Origin: Candidatus Rifleibacterium amylolyticum
Lineage (GTDB): Bacteria > Muiribacteriota > Ozemobacteria > Ozemobacterales > Ozemobacteraceae
Reading direction: 5' to 3'
NCBI GenBank assembly: GCA_009917695.1
Contig: JAACJG010000019.1
Coordinates: 1-64,000 of the forward strand
Length of the DNA stretch: 64,000 bases
The position numbers and the translations under genes were made by a program. The notes beneath the pieces were generated by a model. The model was not told the DNA's origin, did not search any database, and worked only from the letters and a program-made list of their open reading frames with translations. This document shows, one piece after another, positions 52,371 to 60,033 of this stretch (positions are counted from its first letter, which is position 1; every line of letters starts with the position of its first letter).

Positions 52371-52460
52371 CAGATTAGGGCATGAGGGATTTGAACACCA
52401 GCTACAATTCATCGCTTCAGAGTCACGCAGTCGATTTGTTACCCCGATGTTACCCCATCG
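52371..52460 (-). other. Putative left attachment region (tRNA/tmRNA-like 3' remnant)
   Basis: The minus strand reads GTGTTCAAATCCCTCATGCCC (52402-52382), which looks like a T-loop and acceptor 3' strand, but the T-stem pairs badly and no CCA follows. Just inside lies a doubled GTTACCCC (around 52438-52456). Integrases of this type often use RNA-gene 3' ends. The intact partner would be at the other end, outside the window. Confidence 0.35.
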
Positions 52461-52498
52461 TTTCATAATACGTAATACAGATATCTGCAGCTAGTGAC

Positions 52499-52795
52499 TT
52501 ACTTATCGCACGTTTCCGACTTATTTGCACTTGGAAGTGATACGCCTACCTTTAAATTAAAAGCGCTGGGCGAGCTATTGCAGCTAGCGCACATTGGCAC
52601 AATTTTTTCCCCGTCAACTGATGGATTAGTTATGTGCCCACCTAAAGTTGCTGGATTACTGCAGCCATTAACAGAACAGCTTGCCGGCCAAGCCTTACCT
52701 GAATAATTTAACCAATGCTGCTTCCATGTTCCACAACTACAAGCTCTCCCACCAGTTCCACCCTTATTTCTCCATCCAATAGCTGTAATCCCCAT
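52499..52795 (-). CDS. Small HNH-like zinc protein
   Basis: The 98-residue protein has cysteine pairs and a His arranged as in small HNH/zinc-finger nucleases: CSVNGCSNPATLGGHI, then KIVPMCASCN. The GGHI His, the C-x-x-C at the end and the final Asn match the beta-beta-alpha-metal fold; the catalytic second His is not obvious. An N-terminal CSCGTWKQHW adds another possible zinc site. AGGAGGAACA precedes the ATG. Proteins like this are frequent in phages and islands. It could be a homing or defence nuclease or a DNA-binding protein. Last gene on the minus strand before the island edge. Confidence 0.6.
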   Translation of the reverse strand: MGITAIGWRNKGGTGGRACSCGTWKQHWLNYSGKAWPASCSVNGCSNPATLGGHITNPSVDGEKIVPMCASCNSSPSAFNLKVGVSLPSANKSETCDK

Positions 52796-52900
52796 TGTTC
52801 CTCCTAAAAAGATTATTTAAGATGCCAGCCGTCTAACAATATCAATAATGATACAAAAAAACATTCAATGATGTCTATATCAGATAAAAAGCAGGCTATA

Positions 52901-53074
52901 TCAATTTAAGAATCTTGATGATTGTTCTTCCGTCTTTGCAATATTTAATGCTCTATCTGCCGTTCCCGGCTTCTGAAACCTCAGCAAATCAGCGAGTTTA
53001 TCAAGTAAAAACTTTACCCGTTCTCTCATGCTTGAATCGACCTTGCCGACTCTGGCTACTGGCTTTGTTTTCAT
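52901..53074 (-). CDS. 57-residue protein coupled to the HTH gene
   Basis: A complete small gene: its ATG (53074-53072) overlaps the stop of the upstream HTH gene as ATGA, and an AGAGG ribosome site lies 8 nt upstream within that gene. It ends at TGA 52901. The peptide is basic and helical (MKTKPVARVGKVDSSMRERV, later FLLDKLADLLRF). No membrane span. Translational coupling argues strongly that it is real and works with the HTH protein. Family not recognised. Confidence 0.65.
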   Translation of the reverse strand: MKTKPVARVGKVDSSMRERVKFLLDKLADLLRFQKPGTADRALNIAKTEEQSSRFLN

Positions 53075-53481
53075 GCAACCGGCCTCTTATGCTTTTGATC
53101 TTCAGACGCTTGCAAAAATGCTTTCCCGATTGCCAGAAGCTCTTCAGGAGACAATGAGAGATACCTTTCCTGCTCAGCCTCAAGTTTGCCATGTGATAAT
53201 TCTGCAATCTTTGCACAAATTGAGCTATCACCCTTTGAAGGAAGCAGCACAACATTGAATTGCAATCGTTTCTCGCTCTTGAGAATGAAAGAATCTGTTT
53301 TTATCGGTCTGCATGCATTCAGAACCAGCCATTCTTCGAGCTCTGCGAGGCTGAATAATACGCGACCTTTTTTGCCTGGCTGTTTCAAGGCCTTTATTTT
53401 TCCAGCGCTTACCCAGTTTCTCAGCGTGCCCGGCGTGACATGTAAGAATGCAGCAGCCTCTTTATAGTCCATCGTTTTCAT
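53071..53481 (-). CDS. Helix-turn-helix protein (MerR/excisionase-type N-terminus)
   Basis: The 136-residue protein begins with a winged HTH of the excisionase/MerR group: MDYKEAAAFLHVTPGTLRNW (helix-turn-helix at about 4-25), then KIKALKQPGKKGRVLFSLAELEEWL as the wing and third helix. The C-terminal 80 residues are unassigned (KLEAEQERYLSLSPEELLA). It lies 11 nt after the serine recombinase stop in the same direction. Pairs of MerR-type HTH and serine recombinase are known from IS607-family elements, where the HTH directs the recombinase, but there the order is fused or HTH first. It may act as a recombination-directionality factor or regulator. Confidence 0.7.
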   Translation of the reverse strand: MKTMDYKEAAAFLHVTPGTLRNWVSAGKIKALKQPGKKGRVLFSLAELEEWLVLNACRPIKTDSFILKSEKRLQFNVVLLPSKGDSSICAKIAELSHGKLEAEQERYLSLSPEELLAIGKAFLQASEDQKHKRPVA

Positions 53482-53492
53482 TGATTACCCCA

Positions 53493-54170
53493 TTAACAGG
53501 CGATCTGACAGAGGTTTAGGATTGTCTTTGCCTGCCATACCTTGCCGCCCTTTTTGGTTGGTATGCCTCTGAGTTCCAGTTCTGCAGCAATTTTACGATA
53601 ACTCAAGCCGGAAGATCTTAACTCTCGAATAACAGAAAGAATCTCTTGCTCATTGGTTTCAGGTAAAAGGCTTTCACCATCAGCAGCCAGCTTAAAGCCG
53701 AAAGGCACTTGACCGACTCTTTGCCCTTGCTGCTTTTTCACCTGCAAGGCTGCCTTTGTTCTTTCTCCAATGGCTTCTCGTTCCCACTGACTCACGGAAC
53801 CAAGCACATTTAATACAAGCCGGCCAGCGGCCGTGCTCGTATTTATTGAATCCTGCACAGATACCAGAGCCACCCCTGTTTTTTCAAACAGTTCAACCAG
53901 GAAGCCAAGATCTCTGACCGATCTGGTTAAACGATCAAGCTTTAAGATCACAACCGCCTCGATCTGCTTAGCTTGTATCATGCTCAAAATTTTCTGCATG
54001 GCAGGCCTGTTAAGTGATTTTCCAGAATGACCGGCATCAACTTCAGTGTTCATCAAATCAATGTCGAGTGCTTCACAGTATGCTTTAATCTTGTCCTCTT
54101 GGTGCTTCAAGCTCAAACCGCTTTCTGCCTGATCTTGAGTGCTAACCCTGATGTAACCGACAGCTTTCAT
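53493..54170 (-). CDS. Serine recombinase (resolvase/invertase family)
   Basis: With ATG at 54170 (GGAG 6-7 nt upstream) the product is 225 residues. The catalytic domain starts MKAVGYIRVSTQDQ with nucleophile Ser10, followed by VILKLDRLTRSVRDLG (the conserved Arg pair) and TAAGRLVLNVLGSVSQWERE. The C-terminal helix-turn-helix is LRSSGLSYRKIAAELELRGIP. It cuts and rejoins DNA at short paired sites as a resolvase or invertase. Two exact 18-bp direct repeats lie directly upstream and are candidate recombination or operator sites. An AT-rich spacer and the HTH gene flank it. It is a second recombinase in the island besides the tyrosine integrase. Confidence 0.9.
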   Translation of the reverse strand: MKAVGYIRVSTQDQAESGLSLKHQEDKIKAYCEALDIDLMNTEVDAGHSGKSLNRPAMQKILSMIQAKQIEAVVILKLDRLTRSVRDLGFLVELFEKTGVALVSVQDSINTSTAAGRLVLNVLGSVSQWEREAIGERTKAALQVKKQQGQRVGQVPFGFKLAADGESLLPETNEQEILSVIRELRSSGLSYRKIAAELELRGIPTKKGGKVWQAKTILNLCQIAC

Positions 54171-54184
54171 GCCGCTTCTCCAAT

Positions 54185-54236
54185 TTGTCATTTTTTGTCA
54201 TCGACATACTTAATATAATGTCATTTTTTGTCATCG
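54185..54236 (-). repeat. Recombinase control region: paired 18-bp direct repeats of 10-bp TTGTCATT units
   Basis: TGTCATTTTTTGTCATCG occurs exactly at 54186-54203 and 54219-54236, 33 bp apart. Each holds two TTGTCAT-type units at 10-bp spacing, one helical turn. They lie just upstream of the recombinase start and overlap its AT-rich promoter region, so they fit a recombination site or autoregulatory operator. The same 10-bp unit recurs at 58212 and 58763. Confidence 0.65.
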
Positions 54237-54293
54237 TCTACTTGTTTTTGCTTTTTGTGTATAACCGGTCGGTGATACACGCTTTTCATCGCT

Positions 54294-54334
54294 AAAAAAA
54301 GCCAGACAATCGGTTCTACAAGCCCGATTGTCTG
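54294..54334 (-). terminator. Terminator of the tape-measure-like gene
   Basis: CAGACAATCGG (54303-54313) pairs with CCGATTGTCTG (54324-54334). On the minus strand the stem is followed by GGC and seven U. It separates this gene from the recombinase operon. Confidence 0.9.
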
Positions 54335-54379
54335 TAATTTATGTCTGACACCGCTCTTTCAAAAACAGCGGAATGATTC

Positions 54380-57300
54380 TTAGCCCCACATTGCTTTCTT
54401 GTCTGATGCCCGAATCAGCGTCTGCAAAGTTGCAACCATTTCTGGATCATCGCTGAATCGATCTCGCAATTCTTGCAAGGCCTTTGTTGTGTCGCCGCCC
54501 TGAATAATTACGATTCTGTCACCGCGTTGGCTGACTTCGCCGAATAGAGACAGTGCTGCTCCCAATCTTTCTATACTGCGAGCATCTTTTTCTTGCTGCT
54601 TTGCCTTAATCGCCTCTTCGGCTGCTTGCTCAGCGGCCAATGCTTCAAGCTTCGTTTGGTAGTATGCTTCTTGGTTCCGCTCGAATGCCGACAGGGCGGC
54701 GCTGCGCTCTTCATAACTCTTTGCCGCATTGTTGAAAATTTCTTCTTGGCGCCGCTTAACTTCTTCGTAAGCGGTCATTTGTTTTTCAAGATATTCCAGG
54801 TATTTTTCTGCATAGGCGCCTGCATCTGTTAACCGCAATGACTCAAGATCATACTTAGACGCGCCAGCCTGTTTTACCATGTCCAGCAGATACGGTGAAA
54901 TATTGCGGTCCATGTAGCCTGTCTGCAGCTGGGCGAAAGCATCGTATTGCTGAGATGAGGATAGCTTATCCATGTCAATCATGCCGGTGATCTGGCTTAG
55001 TATGTTGGCGCGCAAGTTCGACGGCAAGCCGCCTGACATATACATAGTGTCGAGCCATGGCGCATATTGCGCGAAACCCTGCGCTACCTGGGTGTTTCTT
55101 TCGCCGGTTGCAGCGCCGAGAGAACGCGCCATTTCGGCAGCTGCCATTTTGATTTCGTGAGCTGCTTCGGCCAGGTCGGCAGTGTCTTTACCGCCGTCAG
55201 TCCAGTTAAGAGAATAGGAACCGCCGTAAGCAAGGTTAGCCGCTTTGCGATATGCCGCCTCTTGACCGACAAGGGCTTGATAATCAAAACCCTTTGCTGA
55301 TTGCAGCTCGTAACCCATTTCGACCGATCTATTGTTTTTTTCGGCGCGCTCGATCGCTTCGTTAAGAGTGGCGAGGGCAGCACTGGCGCCCTGGTCGATC
55401 AGATTGTATGTTCTGGTTTTCTTGCTGAAAAAGCCATCGCCGCTGTCACTCCAGCTGTAACCAGTCTGCGTGCCATGGTAACCAAATCGACCAGCGGCAA
55501 GCTGATTTTTGTCCTGCCAAGAGAGGTATGGCAGCATACTAACTTCGTGCGATTTAACCCACGCCGCACTCATCTGCGAACGCAAATCAGACGCGGCCTG
55601 CAAAGTTTCGGCTTTGAACTTTTCCTGCCTTCCGCCGAAGATGCCGCCCGAGCCAGTCAGTCTGCCGAGAACAAAATTAGTTGCCAGGTTGATGCCGAGG
55701 TTGCCGAAGTTAATGCCGCCTGCCGCATTCATGACCGGGTTGGACTGTGCAACCGATTTTGAAATGACTGTATTCAGGATGTTGCCAAGTGTCATGCTCA
55801 GATTGCTGAAGTCAGCATTTGCAAAGCCGGCCTGAACGGCTTCGGCGATGGTTTTTGATAGTGGTTCTTTTATGTCATTAAGCGTGTCTGGGATAGAGCC
55901 TCCAGCTGCAGTAAATAGCCCGCCGGACATGAAGTCCATCATCTTTGTATTAGCAGTAGCAAGCGTCATATTTTTCAGCTCGTTGCCCCAATTTTTGCCA
56001 GCGCCGGCCAACGTTGCAAGAACATCGTCGTTCAGATCGCGAAACTTCTTTTCGAGTTTGCCGGCCTCTGTATCGCCATCCTTCAGACCGACAGCGAAGC
56101 CGCCGGCAGCTGCTGCCATTGCTGTCAAAACATTCTGAGCATCCTTCAGGCTTTTTGTTGTTTTCAGGCTGAATCCAAAACTGTCTGCAAAGGTTTCCTG
56201 AAATTCCTGAATGAGAATCTTGCCTACAGCTAACTGTTTGTTGAGCTCATCTTGGGCTTGTTTCCTTTTTCTTCGGGCCTCTTCTTCCGCCTTGCGGCGT
56301 TCCTCTTCTATTTCTTTTTTTCTGGCCGCTTCATCGGCTTCTTTCTTTGTTGCTTCTGCTTCCCTATCTTTTTGTGCCGATAGTTTACCAGCCAGCTTTA
56401 TTCGCTCTCTCTGTGTTTCCAAGCTCTTTAATTCAAGAGTAATTCTATTCTCTTCCTTTTCAATAACCTTGTCGATTTCATCAAGCCAACCAACATTTAT
56501 ACCAGCAGATTCGAGTATCCCCGCTGCTGATGAATAGCTTTCTGCTTTCTTTGCCTTATTGATAGCTGTTTGTTGTTGAGCAAGTTCGAATTTGCGCTCC
56601 CTGATTTTTGCTAACTGGCCGGCCTCGCCCTGATTGGCGGTTATTCCATTTAATCTATTCGAGGCGTTGACTATCTCGTCTATTTGCGTGGCAATCTGTG
56701 TTAACCATTCAACTGTTGGTATCATCACAGGTATGAGGCCTTCGCCAAGAGAATGTTTGAGATCTGTTACCGACGTGTCGAGTTGAGTAAATTTATCGTT
56801 GACGGTTGTTCCGTGCTTAGCCAGCACGTCGGCACTTGCACCCGCCTGCTCTAACACAGACTTTAACAGCAACGATCTATTATTCAGCAGTTCCGTTGCG
56901 TCAGAAGCTTGCTTAAAAGCCGGCGGCAGCAGTCCAAGCTGAATAAGCTCTTCTTTGCTACCTTTGCTTATTGCCTTGACGAGTCGGTCAAAAGTCTGCT
57001 CGATGCTCTGGCCGAATTCATCGCCCACTGCATCTGAAATCTGCCAGAGTCGCGCAATTTCGCCGACATCTGTAGAGACGCCCAGCTTCAAGGCCTTGTG
57101 GTTCATACGAATCAGAGTAAGATTATCAACCAGCCCATTGCTTGCCTTTTTTGTCGCCTGCTGAAGCTGATCGAAAGATATGCCCATTGTTGAAGTCAGT
57201 GTCTGCAAATATAATCTGGCTTCTGAGAGCTGAGAGGCTTCCTTCGCCATCGAGAAGGCGCCCTTTACAGCAGTTCCAAGGGCTGCTGCAGAAAGAGCCG

Positions 57301-57466
57301 TCTTCACAAAAGACGAATCCATTATTCCTGCACCAGTCTTAACGTTCTGACCGGCCTTGTTGGCTTCGCTGCCTACGTCTTGCAACCCTTTTTGCACACT
57401 GCGCAAAACCTGTTCGCTACGCCCGGCATCGGTTTCAATAATAATTTTTGTGCGTTGTTCAGACAT
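54380..57466 (-). CDS. Phage tail tape-measure-like protein (orphan)
   Basis: The 1,028-residue protein looks like a tail length tape measure. N-terminal ALSAAALGTAVKGAFSMA near residue 57 is the usual hydrophobic start of the TMP/TP901 core; the region to about 270 is helical (KEELIQLGLLPPAFKQASDA). A Lys/Glu-rich coiled coil spans about 345-415 (EADEAARKKEIEEERRKAEE type). Later parts are Gly/Ala-rich with hydrophobic stretches and a final coiled coil near 930-985. In phages the protein fills the tail tube and sets its length. No other tail gene is present here, so it may be a relic, or serve interference with helper-phage tails. Terminator downstream, long spacer upstream. Confidence 0.7.
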   Translation of the reverse strand: MSEQRTKIIIETDAGRSEQVLRSVQKGLQDVGSEANKAGQNVKTGAGIMDSSFVKTALSAAALGTAVKGAFSMAKEASQLSEARLYLQTLTSTMGISFDQLQQATKKASNGLVDNLTLIRMNHKALKLGVSTDVGEIARLWQISDAVGDEFGQSIEQTFDRLVKAISKGSKEELIQLGLLPPAFKQASDATELLNNRSLLLKSVLEQAGASADVLAKHGTTVNDKFTQLDTSVTDLKHSLGEGLIPVMIPTVEWLTQIATQIDEIVNASNRLNGITANQGEAGQLAKIRERKFELAQQQTAINKAKKAESYSSAAGILESAGINVGWLDEIDKVIEKEENRITLELKSLETQRERIKLAGKLSAQKDREAEATKKEADEAARKKEIEEERRKAEEEARRKRKQAQDELNKQLAVGKILIQEFQETFADSFGFSLKTTKSLKDAQNVLTAMAAAAGGFAVGLKDGDTEAGKLEKKFRDLNDDVLATLAGAGKNWGNELKNMTLATANTKMMDFMSGGLFTAAGGSIPDTLNDIKEPLSKTIAEAVQAGFANADFSNLSMTLGNILNTVISKSVAQSNPVMNAAGGINFGNLGINLATNFVLGRLTGSGGIFGGRQEKFKAETLQAASDLRSQMSAAWVKSHEVSMLPYLSWQDKNQLAAGRFGYHGTQTGYSWSDSGDGFFSKKTRTYNLIDQGASAALATLNEAIERAEKNNRSVEMGYELQSAKGFDYQALVGQEAAYRKAANLAYGGSYSLNWTDGGKDTADLAEAAHEIKMAAAEMARSLGAATGERNTQVAQGFAQYAPWLDTMYMSGGLPSNLRANILSQITGMIDMDKLSSSQQYDAFAQLQTGYMDRNISPYLLDMVKQAGASKYDLESLRLTDAGAYAEKYLEYLEKQMTAYEEVKRRQEEIFNNAAKSYEERSAALSAFERNQEAYYQTKLEALAAEQAAEEAIKAKQQEKDARSIERLGAALSLFGEVSQRGDRIVIIQGGDTTKALQELRDRFSDDPEMVATLQTLIRASDKKAMWG

Positions 57467-57832
57467 AATGTATTCTTTCTATATTGTTCGAACGTCGCAC
57501 TATAACGGTTATTACTAGAACTGATTCTATCACAAATCGGTGTTATGGCCTCAAAATCTGCATTTCACCCCCATTAATCGTGAATCTGCTGTGATCAATA
57601 ATAGTATGTAGACACTTAATATTATAACCAAAAAGACTGTGTTTTCATACATCGAAAGCCCTGAAAACATTGATTATTATGCAGCTTCAACTATATTCAC
57701 AAAAGACATAAAAAACATGTTGTGCATGAAATATTAAAGGCTCACAACATTTAATACTCTGATCAATCATTGCCAGGCAAAACAATATGTCCCGCAGCAT
57801 ACTACCGCCAGAAAACCTGTTTTTCTTCTACT
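57467..57832. other. AT-rich spacer upstream of the tape-measure-like gene
   Basis: No ORF with coding features. The region is clearly more A/T-rich than its surroundings and must hold the promoter of the tape-measure-like gene. A weak TATAGT (minus strand, about 57516-57521) is the best -10 candidate. Nothing else is recognised. Confidence 0.4.
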
Positions 57833-58054
57833 TCGAAGGCTACAAAAGCAAACCGTAACCCTGTGAAGGTTTGCCGGTGAGAAGCCAGAAACCACCGGCC
57901 GCCACGAATCTAATTACCTGAGAAGTTTTGAGAGAGGGGGAATTCTTGGAGCTGCTAATGTAGCGAGAGATAAAAGGGGCTCTGAGTCGTGATATTTGTC
58001 TGATTACTTTGGGTTGGTGCTAAATGGCCGGCCCAGGCACGCAAGACAAAAACT

Positions 58055-58086
58055 ACCCGGCCTTATTATGGCCGGGTTGTTTTTTG
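58055..58086. terminator. Terminator 1 of tandem unit copy 1
   Basis: ACCCGGCC (58055-58062), 7-nt loop, GGCCGGGT (58070-58077), then TGTTTTTTG. Upstream A-run also gives a U-tract on the minus strand, so it works in both directions. Confidence 0.85.
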
Positions 58087-58211
58087 TCCAGCGTTGCCAA
58101 GGCCTCACAACAGATTCAAGCACACCAGGTAATCAAAGTTACATTGAAGTTAAGCAAGTGGCGGCCGGTGAACAGGCTTTGAGGCCTGCCAGATTTTCGC
58201 CTGATCTGATC

Positions 58212-58241
58212 TTGTCATTTGTTGTCATTCATTGTCATTCT
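58212..58241 (+). repeat. Three 10-bp iterons (TTGTCATTNN), copy 1
   Basis: TTGTCATT starts at 58212, 58222 and 58232, exactly one helical turn apart. The unit equals that upstream of the serine recombinase, pointing to one binding protein for both places. Confidence 0.6.
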
Positions 58242-58290
58242 GCTTTTGCAGCGAGAACAAAGGCAACTGGCTAAGGCGTGGCAAAAATGG

Positions 58291-58319
58291 AACCGGGCGG
58301 CAAGCCCGGTTTGCTTTTT
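58291..58319. terminator. Terminator 2 of tandem unit copy 1
   Basis: AACCGGGC (58291-58298) and GCCCGGTT (58304-58311), then TGCTTTTT. Minus-strand reading gives CATTTTTG after the stem. Confidence 0.8.
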
Positions 58320-58606
58320 GCCCTGCCGTGCTCGGTGCCTTGACTCGAATCATCATAGCACCTCAACAAGTATACTTTTGCTGTCGAAGGCGCAAACCGC
58401 AGACCGGAACCCTGTGAAGGTTTGCCGGTGAGAAGCCAGAGGCCACCGGCCGCCACGAATCTAATTGCCTGAGAAGTTTTGAGGGAGCGGGAAGGCCTGC
58501 AGCCGAAAAGCTTGCCTGAGCTATAACCATGCCTGCGTCATGATATTTGTCTGGTTTCTTTGGGGCTTGTGCTGAGTGGCCGGCCCGGGCACGCAAGACA
58601 AAAACT

Positions 58607-58638
58607 ACCCGGCCTTATTATGGCCGGGTTGTTTTTTG
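58607..58638. terminator. Terminator 1 of tandem unit copy 2
   Basis: Same stem as in copy 1: ACCCGGCC (58607-58614), GGCCGGGT (58622-58629), then TGTTTTTTG. Confidence 0.85.
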
Positions 58639-58762
58639 TCCAGCTTTGCCAAGGCCTGGCATGCGGCAAAGCACACCAGGTAATCAAAGTTACATTGAAG
58701 TTAAGCAAGTGGCGGCCGGTGAACAGGCCTTGAGGCCTGCCAGATTTTCGCCTGATCTGGTC

Positions 58763-58782
58763 TTGTCATTCATTGTCATTCT
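58763..58782 (+). repeat. Two 10-bp iterons (TTGTCATTNN), copy 2
   Basis: TTGTCATT starts at 58763 and 58773. One 10-bp unit is missing compared with copy 1, the usual way iteron arrays vary. Confidence 0.6.
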
Positions 58783-58831
58783 GCTTTTGCAGCGAGAACA
58801 AAGGCAACTGGCTAAGGCGTGGCAAAAATGG

Positions 58832-58857
58832 AACCGGTCGAAGGCCGGTTTGCTTTT
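58832..58857. terminator. Terminator 2 of tandem unit copy 2
   Basis: AACCGGTC (58832-58839) and GGCCGGTT (58843-58850), then TGCTTTTT. Differs from copy 1 by pair-preserving changes. Confidence 0.8.
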
Positions 58858-58941
58858 TGCCCTGCCGGGCCGGTTGCCTTGACTCAAAATCATCTCAGGG
58901 CTGAAAGCCTGAAAAACGAAGTGGCGGCCGGAAAACGCCTT

Positions 58942-60033
58942 TCAGCTGCTTTTATCTGAATCTATCAACAGTTTTTCCATTGTGAGAACTGCATCATTCT
59001 GACTGCCTGGTATGTCATGCGCGTAAATGTCGCCGGTAATTCTGGTATTTGAGTGTCCAAGCCTTGCAGAAACAGAGGGTAAAGAGTTTTTATCTTTCAA
59101 CAGCATACTTGCATGGGTATGTCTCAAATCATGTGACCTTACACCAGAGATACCAAGCTCTTTCGAGATGCGCTTAAGATGTTCGGTTAAGCGTCTCGGG
59201 TTAATGTGTCGGCGACCGCCGAACAACAGACCTTTGCGCTTTTCAATCGGAACCTGCCGGAATTCGTTAATGATTGAATGCGGTATCTCGAGCGTTCTGT
59301 ATGATTTTTCTGTTTTAAGAGGCCTGAGATGCACACCGCCACGACTTTCAATCAACTGCCTTCTGATTGTGACGGTTCTTTTCTCAAGATCAATATCAGA
59401 CCAGGCAACGCCCAACGCCTCACCACGCCTGGCACCGGCAAACAGCAGCAGCAGACACGGAAACTTGTATTCTGATTCAAGGCACTTTTTATAGAGCATG
59501 TTGAATTCATGCTTTGACAGAATCCTGTGCTTTGCCGGTTCTATTTTCGGCATTTTAACGCCCTTCAACGGGTTTCGAAAAATCAATTCATCTTCAATGG
59601 CCTGTCTCAACGCAGCATTGAGAATTGAACGTACAAGATTAACTGTCCTGGGGGAACGTCGGGCACTCAACTGAGAAAAGAACCCGGCAAAAATAAGGGG
59701 TTTCAGATCTGCTAGATTGAATTTACCTAGTTCAGGCTTTATGTGATTATTTATCATCATAAAATAAAGCCGTTTAGTGGTATCAGCCTTGCCAGTTGAA
59801 TACTTTGCAAGCCATGTATCAAGCCAATTCTCAAGGGTAACAGTAGAATTATGATCAATACCATTGATCTTTCGATACTTTTCCAGCAGTTCAAAGCTTT
59901 CTTTCAGAGTTTTTCCGGCCGGAAAGTGTGTTTCAACAATCCGGCCGGCTGCGTCTTTCGCCCTATGACGATAATAATAACGGCCATTTCTCTGATAGAA
60001 ACAGCCGCCACCTTTAGGCCTTCTGGCTGCCAT
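58942..60033 (-). CDS. int: Tyrosine recombinase (phage-type integrase)
   Basis: The 363-residue protein begins MAARRPKGGGCFYQRNGRYYYR, an arm-type DNA-binding start, followed by a core-binding domain (TLENWLDTWLAKYS) and a catalytic domain with all residues: Arg in FAGARRGEALG (R203), Lys in PLKTEKS (K243 if the second Lys), HDLRHTHAS (H301, R304), LGHSNTRIT (H327) and Tyr in YAHD (Y337). It integrates and excises the island at the att site. The ATG at 60033 lies 20 nt inside the upstream gene's end, so the two are coupled; a longer frame to 60078 is possible. It is separated from the tape-measure-like gene by the tandem non-coding unit. Confidence 0.95.
   Translation of the reverse strand: MAARRPKGGGCFYQRNGRYYYRHRAKDAAGRIVETHFPAGKTLKESFELLEKYRKINGIDHNSTVTLENWLDTWLAKYSTGKADTTKRLYFMMINNHIKPELGKFNLADLKPLIFAGFFSQLSARRSPRTVNLVRSILNAALRQAIEDELIFRNPLKGVKMPKIEPAKHRILSKHEFNMLYKKCLESEYKFPCLLLLFAGARRGEALGVAWSDIDLEKRTVTIRRQLIESRGGVHLRPLKTEKSYRTLEIPHSIINEFRQVPIEKRKGLLFGGRRHINPRRLTEHLKRISKELGISGVRSHDLRHTHASMLLKDKNSLPSVSARLGHSNTRITGDIYAHDIPGSQNDAVLTMEKLLIDSDKSS

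Larger units (their letters stand above)
57833..58356. repeat. Non-coding tandem unit, copy 1
   Basis: Starts at TCGAAGGC and is repeated with a period of about 551 bp. It holds: hairpin GCCGGTG...CACCGGC near 57872; terminator 1 ACCCGGCC/GGCCGGGT (58055-58077) then TTGTTTTTT; a very conserved stretch (ACCAGGTAATCAAAGTTACA, GCAAGTGGCGGCCGGTGAAC); three TTGTCATT iterons (58212-58239); and terminator 2 AACCGGGC/GCCCGGTT (58291-58311) then TTTTT. ORFs inside are interrupted between copies by a 10-bp length difference, so I take it as non-coding RNA or site DNA. Confidence 0.7.
58384..58897. repeat. Non-coding tandem unit, copy 2
   Basis: Second copy of the unit, with the same order of elements. 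Terminator 1 at 58607-58629 is unchanged. Terminator 2 (58832-58850) has become AACCGGTC/GGCCGGTT: the stem bases changed together so that all eight pairs (one G-U) remain, a sign that the RNA structure is kept. It has two TTGTCATT iterons instead of three. A fragment GTGGCGGCCGG recurs once more at 58921. Confidence 0.7.

Noticed and set aside
52371-52460. Complete tRNA gene
   Set aside because: Only a T-loop-like and acceptor-like end is seen; T-stem pairs badly and no anticodon or D arm can be folded.
53493-54170. IS607-type transposon (HTH plus serine recombinase)
   Set aside because: The recombinase is a resolvase/invertase type with its own C-terminal HTH, the order is reversed and no TnpB-like gene is present.
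57859-57915. Resemblance to a cobalamin riboswitch (GCCGGTGAGAAGCCAG...)
   Set aside because: The order of conserved boxes is wrong and no cobalamin gene follows; only short matches.
57996-58882. ORFs within the tandem units (92 and 111 residues)
   Set aside because: The shared stretch changes frame after a 10-bp iteron difference, it crosses terminators, and there is no ribosome site.
57833-58897. CRISPR array
   Set aside because: Only two long units, no short repeats with unique spacers and no cas genes.
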